Below, piece by piece: positions 19,677-29,272 of a stretch of 64,000 nt of DNA. The notes under the pieces are model-generated. The model did no database searches. It had not been told where the DNA came from and was given only the letters and a program-made list of their open reading frames with translations. Source of the DNA: JAWKTV01 sp041398905. Lineage in GTDB: Bacteria > Planctomycetota > Planctomycetia > Planctomycetales > Planctomycetaceae. Numbering within the stretch: position 1 is the stretch's first letter; each line of letters starts with the position of its first letter. The stretch lies in assembly GCA_041398905.1 (NCBI GenBank), contig JAWKTV010000001.1, positions 593,045 through 657,044 of the forward strand, given 5' to 3'. Both the position numbers and the translations under genes were made by a program.

Positions 19677-19786
19677 AGTGGCGTCTCTGGGAATCGACCA
19701 GCGATGAATCGGTCGATGGGAACGAATCGGAAGAATGAAACGAATCGGAAGATCAAGCGGACCGGATGTCAGGCGTCGCGATGACT

Positions 19787-22156
19787 TTACTCATCGTGAC
19801 CAGGATCAATGACCGTATCGAAATGCCGAGTCTCGCGCTCGACGGGCATCACGAGGCGGACGTAAGACCAGCGCCGCGTCGGCTCGACCGCCGTGCCATC
19901 GATCGTCAGCTTGCTCAGCGGATGTTCAATTCGGCCAAACACCACCATCCGGTCGAGCCGCAGCAGCGGAGTCAGGTCGAGCCGCGTGAGCGTCTCGTTG
20001 GCGAGTCGGGTGAACTCGGTGCCGCCCGCGGCGCTGAAGAAGCTGAGCACGCGGACCATGCGGTCCGGATCGCGGCTGAGCGGGTCGTAGGCGTCACTGC
20101 TGATATACACGTCGGACCCGACCTTTCGCCGCTCTTCTCGGGTGATCTCTCCCTGCAGATACGACTTCAGCAGGTTGCGTGCCCCGTGCTTCTGCAAGTC
20201 GCAAGTCACCCCGGGCGGGAGTGATTGGAACTCCGTCGCAGAGGGCCGCGGAAACCGCGCCTGAACATCCAGCACGGCGAACCAGTCCTGCAGCGCCGAC
20301 GGCAACTGGTGCGTCAACTTCAGCTCACGCAGGTTGCCATGCGTGTCGTAAACGGCCGTGGCCTGTGCGAGTGGGCGTTCATCCGTGGTCGAGTAGTTGG
20401 CGGAGGCATCCACCTCAATTGCCGTCGTCGACCACTGGTCAATCGGCAGCCCTTGGGCGCTCGCCGATTCCGCTCCAGCATCCAACTCGTAGCCGACGCC
20501 GCCCAACTGAAGTCCACCACGGCGATACATCCCGCGAAACCCCTCTTCCGGCCGGGGCAGCCAGCCCGGCAGCGTCGTCGCCGCCGCGGACTCAGCCGGG
20601 AGCCCCAGCACCGACGGCACGAACTCCGCCGAGTACCGCCGGGTCGTCGGGCTGTATAGCGAGTGCCAACCGCGGTGCCGAATCGTCCCGGTGTCAACCG
20701 CGATGTCCACCAGTTCCAGCGTGTTGCTTTGCGTTGTGGTGACCGAGTCACTGGCGACGGAGGTTCCCGCCCACCAGCTTGCCAGCAGCACCCAAACCGG
20801 CAGCGTGATCCACGTCAGTTGCGGCTTCTTCAGCACGCGATGCACCAGCAGGTAATCGAGCGGCCCGATAATGAGCAGGTAGGCGGCCATCAGGCCGATG
20901 ACATTCCACATGGACGGGCGACTGATCTGCGGGTAGTGGTCCAGGATCGCCGCCAACTGCGACTGGAGATCGTTCACTCCGGTCGGCGAGAGCTGCAGCC
21001 GCGACGCTCCCCGCGTCCCGCCGCTGACGCCCACCGCCGCACCGGCGAGGTCCTGACACAACCGTGGCAGCCCGTCCCAGTACCGCGCCCGGGGCGAGCC
21101 TTGGTCCGCCCCGCTGGTCGCCGCGGCGTTCGACGTTTCGCTGGCGAATGTGAAGTAAGGTGCTGCATCAAGCGGCACCGCGATCAGCACGACGGTCCCC
21201 AGGCCGTACGGGGCTTCCGCGATCACCGGCGCGGTTGGGCCGGCGATCACAACACGCCCATCGTCGACCACCAGCCGGGACAGCGTTGGCTCGTCCAACG
21301 TGATGATCCTCGCGCTGTTGGGAACGAGGGCGGCCACTTCGCCATTGAGCGCGGAAATCTGCCGTTCGCGATAGGTTCCCTGAACACGGATCGGCGACCA
21401 GTTGGCAAAGCGGCTCGTGCTCCAATCCGCCGCGTGCCCGCCAACCTGGACGATCAACCGGCCGCCATTTGCCACCCAGCGGCGAATCGCCTCATCCTGT
21501 GTCTCTGACAGCGTGACCGGGTCGGCAATGATGACCGAAACCGCATCGAACGCGGCGGCGGTGTCGGGCAGTTCCTCCGGAGGGACCGGCACGGTGACCA
21601 CGCTCGGCTCGGCACCCGCGCGATCGTCCGCGGCATTCAACTGCTTCGCAGCCAGCTCGAACCCGGGTTGCGCTCCGATCCGCAGCCACAGCCGCGACGA
21701 GTGTCGGTAGGTCCGTAAGCCGGACTCGGCTGGATCGTCGCCGGTGAAGACCGGTATCGTTTCAACGAGATGCTGTGGACCACCATCGGTCTCCGCCGCA
21801 CTGGCGATCCGCACCCGCAGCGGAGCAGCCAGCCGCCCCGACTGAAACAGTCCCGCGAATCGCTGGTCACCCTGAGACTTAAGCGGGAACTCCACCACCC
21901 GACCGTCCGGATCGGTTGCTTCGAGGGTGACTCGCTCCGCGTCGAAACTCAGCCCGCTGGTGTTGACGGTGACGGGCGTCCATCGACCGACGTGCATCGT
22001 GTTACCCAGACCGATCCGCACCTCGATCGGATGATCCGTCGCTTCATCGCCCGCGATCGCCGTGGCCGCACTCCCACACCAAGTCAGCCCCCACAGCGCG
22101 GCCCACAGCGGGACAAACTTCCAATTCGGAGCTTTTCGCGAGGACACGTGCATCAT
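19787..22156 (-). CDS. Large exported membrane-anchored protein beside the ABC ATPase
   Basis: 789 residues. The signal peptide (FVPLWAALWGLTWCGSAATA) is followed by beta-rich sequence (EVRIGLGNTMHVGRWTPVTV), then a glutamine-amidotransferase-like fold segment (RRWVANGGRLIVQVGGHAAD). There are two membrane segments around residues 420-470 (MWNVIGLMAAYLLIIGPLDY and TWITLPVWVLLASWWAGTS) and a roughly 300-residue C-terminal domain. The arrangement recalls GldG-like components of gliding-type ABC systems and planctomycete proteins that sit beside CcmA-like ATPases. That link is inference. No catalytic Cys is evident in the amidotransferase-like part, so an enzymatic role is doubtful. Confidence 0.65.
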   Translation of the reverse strand: MMHVSSRKAPNWKFVPLWAALWGLTWCGSAATAIAGDEATDHPIEVRIGLGNTMHVGRWTPVTVNTSGLSFDAERVTLEATDPDGRVVEFPLKSQGDQRFAGLFQSGRLAAPLRVRIASAAETDGGPQHLVETIPVFTGDDPAESGLRTYRHSSRLWLRIGAQPGFELAAKQLNAADDRAGAEPSVVTVPVPPEELPDTAAAFDAVSVIIADPVTLSETQDEAIRRWVANGGRLIVQVGGHAADWSTSRFANWSPIRVQGTYRERQISALNGEVAALVPNSARIITLDEPTLSRLVVDDGRVVIAGPTAPVIAEAPYGLGTVVLIAVPLDAAPYFTFASETSNAAATSGADQGSPRARYWDGLPRLCQDLAGAAVGVSGGTRGASRLQLSPTGVNDLQSQLAAILDHYPQISRPSMWNVIGLMAAYLLIIGPLDYLLVHRVLKKPQLTWITLPVWVLLASWWAGTSVASDSVTTTQSNTLELVDIAVDTGTIRHRGWHSLYSPTTRRYSAEFVPSVLGLPAESAAATTLPGWLPRPEEGFRGMYRRGGLQLGGVGYELDAGAESASAQGLPIDQWSTTAIEVDASANYSTTDERPLAQATAVYDTHGNLRELKLTHQLPSALQDWFAVLDVQARFPRPSATEFQSLPPGVTCDLQKHGARNLLKSYLQGEITREERRKVGSDVYISSDAYDPLSRDPDRMVRVLSFFSAAGGTEFTRLANETLTRLDLTPLLRLDRMVVFGRIEHPLSKLTIDGTAVEPTRRWSYVRLVMPVERETRHFDTVIDPGHDE

Positions 22157-22495
22157 CGGGGGAAACTTGATTCGGGATCGACTGGCATGAAACTCAGGAT
22201 GAATCCGTCAGGGGCGGAGCGTCCTGCCGGGACAGGCTGAGGGACGATCTGCGAATGAAGTGGATAAAGTAGCAGGTTCGCCGGCGCGAGGGGAGCCGCC
22301 CGCCGGCTTCGCGGCGAGTCGCCGCGTGAGAAAAGCGATATACTACGTCCCAACGATCGGCCACATGGATGGCGAACGTGCGAGGCTCGAAGCCGGTTGT
22401 GAGGGCGGTCTCGGAACCGAATGACCGTTCCGAGTCACCCCAGCTTCACCGCCGTGAGACTCGGTGCCGGCCCAGTACCAGGCAGGGAACTTAAC
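22157..22495. other. Divergent intergenic region, possible promoters
   Basis: About 340 bp between the exported protein gene (minus) and the tandem SASA gene (plus). TATACT at 22339-22344 is a good -10 for the plus strand, but a matching -35 is not obvious. A GC-rich stretch at 22280-22325 can form several short stems. A tcctgccg element is at 22222-22229. Confidence 0.35.
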
Positions 22496-24181
22496 ATGGA
22501 TTTCACGATGAGATTGCTTCGCCAGATCCCGCGCGATGTCGGGAAGCCAGTCCTGATTGCGATGTGCCTGGTCCTGTCGGCAGCGGCGATGCTGTCGGCC
22601 GACGATGACCGAACGGTGCGGGTATTCATCTTCGCAGGTCAGTCGAACATGGTCGGGTCGGATTCGAAGGTGCGGGACATCCAGCGATTCCCGCCATTCG
22701 CCGGGCTGGAAGCGAAGCAGCCGGAGGTGCGGTTCTGGTACTGCCTGGGCCGAGAAGACAAGTCGGTTTCGGACGGCTGGGTGGACTTGCAACCGGTTGA
22801 CGACGTGGTGGGGCCAGAACTGAGCTTCGCCCGCAAAGTGACCCAGCACGTCGATGCTCCGATCGCCATCATCAAGATCGCCGCCGGGGGCACCCATCTG
22901 GGTGGTGACTGGAACCCCGATGATCCGAGTGGCTTCAAAATGTATCCCCTGGCGCTGCGGACCGTGCGCGACGCACTGGCGGACCTCGACCAACAAGGAG
23001 TCGCGTATCGAGTCGAAGGGTTCATGTGGCATCAGGGCGAGAACGACATGTTCGAGCCGGACTTCATGCAGAATTATGGTCGCAACCTGAAGAACTTTCT
23101 GGCCAGTTGGCGACGCGACCTCGAGACTCCCGAGTTGCGGTTCTACATCGGAGAACTCTGCACCAAGACGATCTGGGGCATGGACCTGCGTCCCCTCATG
23201 TACGCGATCAGCCTCGGCCAGAAGGAGGTCGCCGACAACGACTCACTTGCGGAGTACGTGCCGACGTCGCATGTCGGTGTCGAGATCGGAGGCGGAGCGG
23301 GCCTGCACTATCACTACGGCACGCTGGGACAACTCGAGCACGGCGTCAATTACGCGGATGCGTACCTCCGCAACATCGGCAAGTTGAAGTCGCAGTCCCG
23401 TTCACTCCAGGATTGGCCGTATCCGCAGGGTTCCACGGTCAAGCTGTTCGTGCTCGCCGGGCACCGCAACATGGAAGGCGAACGGGCGTTTGTGCAGGAA
23501 CTGGCGAAACTGGAGAGCGGTCCAGCGCTGCTGCATGCCGACCCGACCGTCGCGTTCAAATACAGCATCGGCGGCGGCTACCGCGTGTCGGACGGCTGGG
23601 AACCGCTCGGCCCGGCCGGTTTCTACGACACCTTCGGCCCCGAGTTGAGCTTCTCGGCAGTGCTGGAGAAAGGCGGCGTCGCCAATTTCGCGATCGCCAA
23701 ATTCACACACAGCGGATCTCAGATCATCGACTGGACGCCCGCAGGCAGCGAGGCGAAGTCGCGCAACCTCTATCCAGCGTTCATCGACTTCGTGCAACAA
23801 GCGATCAAGGAACTGGAGGCCAAAGGTCACCGGGTCGAGCTGGCCGGGGTCTTCTATCACCTCGGTGAAAACGACATGTCGTGGGGGCCTTTCCGGCAAG
23901 GCGCGCCGGCGCGTTTGATATCGCTGGTGACTCAGAGTCGTGAGGACTTGGGGCTGCCGACGCTCAAATGGTTTGTCAGTCAGCAACCACCCACGGACGA
24001 CCCGTCCGTTCGCGAAATTGATGTGACCGCGGAACTGGAGCGAGCCGTTGCTGCCGACGAACACCTGATTCACATCAAGGTCTTCGACCTGCCGGAGCAG
24101 GAAAAGCAGTTGGTCATTGACACGCGGGGAATCGTCTGGCTGGGTGAGGCCATCGCACAGGAGTACCTGGAGCGGCAGTGA
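22496..24181 (+). CDS. Exported protein with two SASA (sialate O-acetylesterase-like) domains, second degenerate
   Basis: The start at 22496 (MDFTMRLLRQIP) follows caggcagggaac and begins a signal peptide ending near MLSADD. The longer ORF start has neither. Domain 1 (about residues 42-300) has the SGNH/SASA nucleophile motif FAGQSNMVG (Ser50), the block FMWHQGENDM and a late His in GLHYHYGTLG, so it should be an active carbohydrate O-acetylesterase. Domain 2 (about 315-560) repeats the fold, but the motif reads LAGHRNMEG, with Arg324 at the nucleophile position. It keeps FYHLGENDMSWG, and GIVWLGEA lacks the expected His. Domain 2 is therefore probably non-catalytic, perhaps substrate-binding. 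561 residues in total. Confidence 0.83.
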   Translation: MDFTMRLLRQIPRDVGKPVLIAMCLVLSAAAMLSADDDRTVRVFIFAGQSNMVGSDSKVRDIQRFPPFAGLEAKQPEVRFWYCLGREDKSVSDGWVDLQPVDDVVGPELSFARKVTQHVDAPIAIIKIAAGGTHLGGDWNPDDPSGFKMYPLALRTVRDALADLDQQGVAYRVEGFMWHQGENDMFEPDFMQNYGRNLKNFLASWRRDLETPELRFYIGELCTKTIWGMDLRPLMYAISLGQKEVADNDSLAEYVPTSHVGVEIGGGAGLHYHYGTLGQLEHGVNYADAYLRNIGKLKSQSRSLQDWPYPQGSTVKLFVLAGHRNMEGERAFVQELAKLESGPALLHADPTVAFKYSIGGGYRVSDGWEPLGPAGFYDTFGPELSFSAVLEKGGVANFAIAKFTHSGSQIIDWTPAGSEAKSRNLYPAFIDFVQQAIKELEAKGHRVELAGVFYHLGENDMSWGPFRQGAPARLISLVTQSREDLGLPTLKWFVSQQPPTDDPSVREIDVTAELERAVAADEHLIHIKVFDLPEQEKQLVIDTRGIVWLGEAIAQEYLERQ

Positions 24182-24395
24182 CTCACACAGGGGACCATCG
24201 TCACGAAACCTCGTGCAGCAGGCTGCTTTCAGTGGCGCAGCAGGTATGCCCACGGCGTTCATCAACCGTACCGACGTGACGACTTCTTGATCCTGAATTT
24301 GTCGTCGCGCGCGGCGGGGGTGCTGACTCGCCTAATGTCCGAGTCGTGGCTGCAGCCGGCGCGACTCCCGCCGCTCAGCGCGAGCGTCACGGTGG

Positions 24396-27161
24396 TTACC
24401 TCCAGCCGATCACTCGGAAGATGCCCTCGCGTTTGGCGATCATTTCCGGCAGTTGCAGCAGACGCTCGCGGTAGATGCTCAACACCACACCGGCGATGAA
24501 CAGGACCGCGCCACCCGCCAACAGGTAAACGCCAATCGCAACCTGCGGTCGATAGGCGAGCGAGCCGATCAGGATCAGCAGGTACGTCACCAGGGCCGAG
24601 CCGCCGATCAATGTCGTCGCCTTGACTTGCCAGCTACAGCCCGTGGCGACCATCAGAATGGTGACGGTCAGGAGCGCGATTTCGTCGGCAAGCGACGGGC
24701 CGTCGCCGGCGAATCGATGGTACAGCATGGCGATGAACAAGGCCCCGGCCGCGAGCAGCGAACCCAACCACAGCCCCAATGCCGCCGACTCGCCGATGCT
24801 CAGGTCTTCACGGAACAATCCAACGTAGCCCGCCACCAGCAGCAGCACCCCGGCGACCACGCAGAAGATCTCCAGCTTCTGCCATCCGCTCAGGTCGACG
24901 AGCAGGTTGAGCGTGAGGAAGGTCACCGCCCCCAGGGCAACGGTCGCGGTGACATACCAGCGTCGCCACGAAACCTGCGGCGAGAGTAGCACACCCAGTC
25001 CGCCCGCCGACGCGCACAGAATCAGCACCAGCAGGTCGAGCCATTCGCGTTGCCCCGCCAGCCGGCCCAGCCCCTGCAGGAACGCGACGACGAGCGCCAG
25101 CGACAGCACCGCGTGTCCACATAATAGCACCGTCGCACCCGGGCCACGCATCACGGTTTGAGGCTCACCTGCGCTGTCATAGCGGGCGACATGTTCCAGC
25201 CCCAGAAATCGCGCGGCCGCCAGTCCCGCGACTCCCAATCCCGCGAACACCAGCGGGTAGTAGGTCGTGGGCACGCCGAAATAGCCGGCGAACTGCCACA
25301 TCGCACCGCACCCCGCCAGCGTCGCCAGGAAGGCATTCCAGTCACGACGCCGGAACATCCCCGCCAGCAGATAGAAGACGGTTGCTTCCAGGAACGTCAG
25401 CCCCAGGAGCAGATTCTCGGTCTGACCTTCGATCGCCCGGAAAAACGCGGTCGAGTCCTGCTCGAGTGCCGCGACGAACGTGCCGCCGAGAATCACCGCC
25501 GTCGCCACGTGTGCCACGTGGGCCAGTGGGGTTTCCGGACTGTGCCCTCGCCACAATCGCGAGGCGATGATGTACCCGATCGGCACGAGCATCAGCAGGG
25601 GTGCCTGCTGGTCCCAACTCGTCCACCCCAGTTGACGCAGCAGCCCCGCCGACGCGATCAGCAGTGCCGATGCACTCAGGAAAAAGTAGCTCTCCGAGAC
25701 GAACGGCTGGGTCTTTCGACACAGCCATGCCGACAGCCGGGTCGTCAACGCCAGCAGCACCATCACGCCCACGAACTGCCAGCCGGTCGCCAATCCCACG
25801 CCCACCGCCTGCAAAACCGCGCTGGTCGACCGCAGGTGGACGCCAAGCCCGATCAGCGTCGGCAGGAACGCCAGTGCCAGGCTGATCGTTCCCAGATGCT
25901 TCGAGAGCCGTGTATCCGCCTCGGTGACCAAGCTGCGTGAGAGATGCAATGCCAGCGACGTGAGTGCCAGCACCGCGATCAACCCCTCCGCATCGACATG
26001 CGGCAGCACCAGCGTGAGTTCCGCCATCAGTAGCGACACCGCCGCCGCGTAGGTGTAGTAGCCAACCCGCCGCACCACCAGGTCCGAGTACAGATATAGA
26101 TAGGCCGCCGCGAGCCAAAGCCCGCCCGCCAGCAGATCATTCTCAGTCAGTCGATTGCCCGACCAGTCGAGTCCGACCGCGTCATTCACCCAGCCGAAGA
26201 GTTGCGAGCCGATCAACGTGATGACCGCCGCCGCGAGTTGCACATGCCCCGACCAGAACAACGGCAGACCGTATCGACTGCGGCTGAACTCCCCGTCCGG
26301 CGCGAACGCCCGCTCGGCGTGAATCGACATTGCGGCCAGGATCGTCAGCACCAATGCGAGATGCCCCGCGTCGGTCACCACCCCGATCTGCCCCAGGATC
26401 AGCAGGGCCGTCAGCGTAATGCCGGCCTCCACCGCGTACATGAAGAGTGGATCCTTCAGCACGTACACGGTCGCCGCATAGGCCAGCACGCAGATCAGCC
26501 CGCCAACCCACAGGTTCCCTTCGACCGTGACGAGATTTTGCGCGTCGTAGAACCAGAGATTGAGTGGCAGCACCACGCAACCGAGAAACGTCAGCGCCTG
26601 CCCAGCCACTTTGAAACGAGTTTTGAGGGCCGTCCACCATCCGGCTCCCATCAGCGACACGCTGCCGATCCCCATCGCGATCGCGACGATCCGTGGATCG
26701 TCAAAGATCCGCAAGCTGACCAGCCAGACGATCAGCCCGAGCACCGCCAAGCCGCCACCGATTGTCAGCAGCCAGTGAATCGCCCTCGGGTCGAGCAGCG
26801 CCTCGAACATCCGTGTGAGCACCGGTTTCACAGGTTCGGCGGTTGCGGCCGCCGGCTTACCCCGCGGGGGATCGATGAAATCGACGATATCGATCGCGCC
26901 AGCCATATACTCGCGTGCACGGGATCCCAGTGGTTCCGACTCCCCGCCCACGAGCGGCCCCGCCTGTTCCGCCTCCCCACTTTGACCGGGTAGTGGCGGC
27001 GGGCTGGCCGTCTCGCGCACCGGTTCACCAAGGTCGAGGCTGTCTCCCACCTCGGGGATCGTCAACTGCCTCCCGCAGGTCGGGCATTCCGCCCGCGTCC
27101 CGGCGTATTCATCCTTCGCACGAAGTTTCCGACCACAGGGACAAGTGAGACTAATCGCCAT
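24396..27161 (-). CDS. Zinc-ribbon polytopic membrane protein, about 921 residues
   Basis: The start is set at 27161 (MAISLTCPCGRKLRAKDEYA), since the protein must begin with the zinc ribbon. gggacg lies upstream. The four-Cys ribbon (CPCGRK, then CPTCGRQ) is in residues 7-35, followed by an acidic/proline linker to about residue 115 and then some twenty or more hydrophobic helices to the C-terminus (for example LLTIGGGLAVLGLIVWLVSL and LTFLGCVVLPLNLWFY). The helical part resembles DUF2157/DUF2339-type membrane proteins of unknown function. No transport motif is recognised. Convergent with the SASA gene. Confidence 0.7.
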   Translation of the reverse strand: MAISLTCPCGRKLRAKDEYAGTRAECPTCGRQLTIPEVGDSLDLGEPVRETASPPPLPGQSGEAEQAGPLVGGESEPLGSRAREYMAGAIDIVDFIDPPRGKPAAATAEPVKPVLTRMFEALLDPRAIHWLLTIGGGLAVLGLIVWLVSLRIFDDPRIVAIAMGIGSVSLMGAGWWTALKTRFKVAGQALTFLGCVVLPLNLWFYDAQNLVTVEGNLWVGGLICVLAYAATVYVLKDPLFMYAVEAGITLTALLILGQIGVVTDAGHLALVLTILAAMSIHAERAFAPDGEFSRSRYGLPLFWSGHVQLAAAVITLIGSQLFGWVNDAVGLDWSGNRLTENDLLAGGLWLAAAYLYLYSDLVVRRVGYYTYAAAVSLLMAELTLVLPHVDAEGLIAVLALTSLALHLSRSLVTEADTRLSKHLGTISLALAFLPTLIGLGVHLRSTSAVLQAVGVGLATGWQFVGVMVLLALTTRLSAWLCRKTQPFVSESYFFLSASALLIASAGLLRQLGWTSWDQQAPLLMLVPIGYIIASRLWRGHSPETPLAHVAHVATAVILGGTFVAALEQDSTAFFRAIEGQTENLLLGLTFLEATVFYLLAGMFRRRDWNAFLATLAGCGAMWQFAGYFGVPTTYYPLVFAGLGVAGLAAARFLGLEHVARYDSAGEPQTVMRGPGATVLLCGHAVLSLALVVAFLQGLGRLAGQREWLDLLVLILCASAGGLGVLLSPQVSWRRWYVTATVALGAVTFLTLNLLVDLSGWQKLEIFCVVAGVLLLVAGYVGLFREDLSIGESAALGLWLGSLLAAGALFIAMLYHRFAGDGPSLADEIALLTVTILMVATGCSWQVKATTLIGGSALVTYLLILIGSLAYRPQVAIGVYLLAGGAVLFIAGVVLSIYRERLLQLPEMIAKREGIFRVIGWR

Positions 27162-27399
27162 CGTGGACGTCCCGGAAGAGAAGGACGCTCGGCCGAAATG
27201 CGGTCGAGCGGAGAATTTGCTGCGTCCGCAGCGCGGTATCAGGCTGCGTAGGGGGCGAACTCCTCGCGAGAATAGCACGCGCGGAGTTCAGCCGGTCACC
27301 AAGAATTCGCGTTCCTGCAAGAGCCAACCACCATCGGCATCGGCACGACCGCCAGCGCCGTTCCAGGCCGCACAGACCTAACGAGGCGCGCGGCGACTT

Positions 27400-28025
27400 T
27401 CATTCGCTCGCCAACGTCCCCCCCAGCACTTCGCGCAATCGCCGAATCGCCCGCAGGTAACGCATGCCTGCGGCCGCCGGAGTTACTCCCAACGCCGTCG
27501 CGACTTCGCCATTTCCCAGATGCTCAGCGTGCCGCATCAGGATGACTTCGCGATCCACTTCGTCGAGCTGATCGATCGCGTCCCAGAACTTGTGTTCCAG
27601 TTCCTCTTTAATGGCCGCCGCCGCTGGCGTCAGGCCGGCATCCTGCAACTGGCCGGCGAGATTGATCGACGAGCGATCGAACCCGCCAGCCGCCTGGATC
27701 GGCTGCTCGCGGCTGACGTCGCGCCGCTGCGCCCGGTTTCGACGATGCAGATCGATCATCCGATCCTTCGCCAGCGACCGGAGCCAGAGATGAAAGGGCA
27801 TGGGCGGCGCTGCCAGATAGTCTCCCAGCCGTCGACTCGCTTCCAGCATGACATCCTGCACGACGTCACTGGCGTCGACCCGCTGGACCATCTTCCGGTC
27901 CATCCGCATGGCCACCAGCTTCCGCACCGCTTCCCGGTGTCGGTCCAGCAACGAGTTAATCGCCGCATCTTCGCCCCGCGCGCACCGGCGAGCAGATTTT
28001 CCGTCCGTTCGCCGGTAGGCCACAT
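27400..28025 (-). CDS. ECF-type RNA polymerase sigma factor, frame broken at the N-terminus
   Basis: The true N-terminus is in another frame: ATG at 28025 with gaggtga eight bases upstream gives MWPTGERTENLLAGAR, which joins GEDAAINSLLDRHREAVRKL after correction of one missing base in the GC run near 27975-27985. Region 2 is seen as VDASDVVQDVMLEASRRL and PFHLWLRSLAKDRMIDLHRR. Region 4 is IDQLDEVDREVILMRHAEHL, then a helix-turn-helix GNGEVATALGVTPAAAGMRY. About 208 residues, like the planctomycete ECF groups that often lack an adjacent anti-sigma gene, as here. The ThuA-like gene lies upstream on the same strand. Confidence 0.85.
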
Positions 28026-28086
28026 TCGGTCACCTCGGGAGCAGCCGCCGGCTGCACCGGCGCATGGAACGTTCGGCGGTCAAAGC

Positions 28087-28118
28087 CGCACGCGGCTGCG
28101 TTCGCGAAGCCGCGTGCG
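28087..28118 (-). terminator. Strong hairpin just downstream of the ThuA-like gene
   Basis: A perfect 11-bp inverted repeat, cgcacgcggct at 28087-28097 and agccgcgtgcg at 28108-28118, with a 10-nt loop that can itself form a gcg/cgc mini-stem. It begins 9 bp after the ThuA stop on the minus strand and precedes the sigma factor gene. Only a short T-stretch (gctttg) follows, so it may be a weak terminator or a 3'-end stabiliser. Confidence 0.5.
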
Positions 28119-28126
28119 AACATCAC

Positions 28127-29029
28127 CTATTCTTCGACATTGAAGTTGCCTGCCTTCGCGTCGGCCTTTGACTTCGCTTCCTGAGCTTCAGACACCGCGG
28201 GATTCGGCGTCGCATCGGCCTCCGCCATGCCGCGAATCCACTTCACCGCATTCGTGATCGACGCCAGATAGGCCTCGTTCGTCCACGACGCGTCGTTGTG
28301 TCCCAGATTGTTGAAGTACACCGTCCCCTCGCCCCAGGTGCGAATCCAGCAGACGGGAACATGGTAGCCATGCTTCGCATTCACCTTACCGCCCGTCGGA
28401 CTCCTGGAGTAGTCGAGACTCAGCAGTACCCGCACGGTTTCCGGATTGTGATTGCGGTACATGTAGATCTCGTCCTTGATGACGAACTCGGCGCCGAACG
28501 GCTGTACCAGGACATTGTCAGGCTCGTGATTCGTCAGCGTGACCGTCGATCCGGCACCCCACGGATGCCCGATGAACGTGCCGTTGATCATCGTGTAGTA
28601 AGGCTCGTAATTGTGGAAGGTGTCGGCCGCGGAATGGAATCCCAGCACACCATGCCCGGCTTCCTTCAGCCACTCGTTGAAGAAGTAGTCGCGATCCTCC
28701 TGAGCGATCGGCAGATCACCCGTCGTATAGAACGCCACGATGTCGTAGTGCTGCAGGTTCGCCTTGGTGAAGTCGCTCGCCACATCCTGGGTGCAGTCGA
28801 CGTCGAACAACCCGGTCTGCTGACCGAGCTGCGTCAGCGCGATCTCGGCCGGGGCCAGCGCGTTCGCCGGGCGGGTGACTGAACCGTGCCGGAATCCCTG
28901 GCTCTGTGTCACAAACAGAATCCGCGTCGGCTTCGTCGCCTCCGCGGGCGTGTCGACCGCTGCTGCGATCCCCCCCCGCAGACCCGCCACCATACACACC
29001 AATCCCACCAGCCATGAACGACGAAGCAT
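28127..29029 (-). CDS. ThuA-like exported protein
   Basis: The start at 29029 (MLRRSWLVGLVCMVAGLRGG) gives a clean signal peptide ending around AAAVDT. The 16 upstream residues lack any feature. The ThuA/trehalose-utilisation domain (class I glutamine-amidotransferase-like fold) covers about residues 35-270: RILFVTQSQGFRHGSV, HYDIVAFYTTGDLP, GHGVLGFHSAADTFHNYEPY and a late WIRTWGEGTVYFNNLGHND. The C-terminal 30 residues are Ala/Lys/Glu-rich and low complexity. ThuA domains are abundant in planctomycetes, usually secreted and linked to sugar metabolism, but no reaction is established. Confidence 0.82.
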   Translation of the reverse strand: MLRRSWLVGLVCMVAGLRGGIAAAVDTPAEATKPTRILFVTQSQGFRHGSVTRPANALAPAEIALTQLGQQTGLFDVDCTQDVASDFTKANLQHYDIVAFYTTGDLPIAQEDRDYFFNEWLKEAGHGVLGFHSAADTFHNYEPYYTMINGTFIGHPWGAGSTVTLTNHEPDNVLVQPFGAEFVIKDEIYMYRNHNPETVRVLLSLDYSRSPTGGKVNAKHGYHVPVCWIRTWGEGTVYFNNLGHNDASWTNEAYLASITNAVKWIRGMAEADATPNPAVSEAQEAKSKADAKAGNFNVEE

Positions 29030-29272
29030 CTGCCAGTTCTCCGCAGAGGAAGCGATTCGTTGAGACTCCGCGAGCACCGGACTCGCATCACTTCACCATG
29101 ATACGACCCGCCGCGCACCGCAGCAAACACACGGCTGCTCACAGGCATGTCGCAGTGTGTGCTCAGGTTTCGCCGGCGCGAATGTCGTGTCCATTCGCTA
29201 CCCTACTCGAAACGCCGCCCCCCGCCGAATGGGCGGGGAGATGTCCCATCACGAGTTCGCCAGCTTCCCGCC

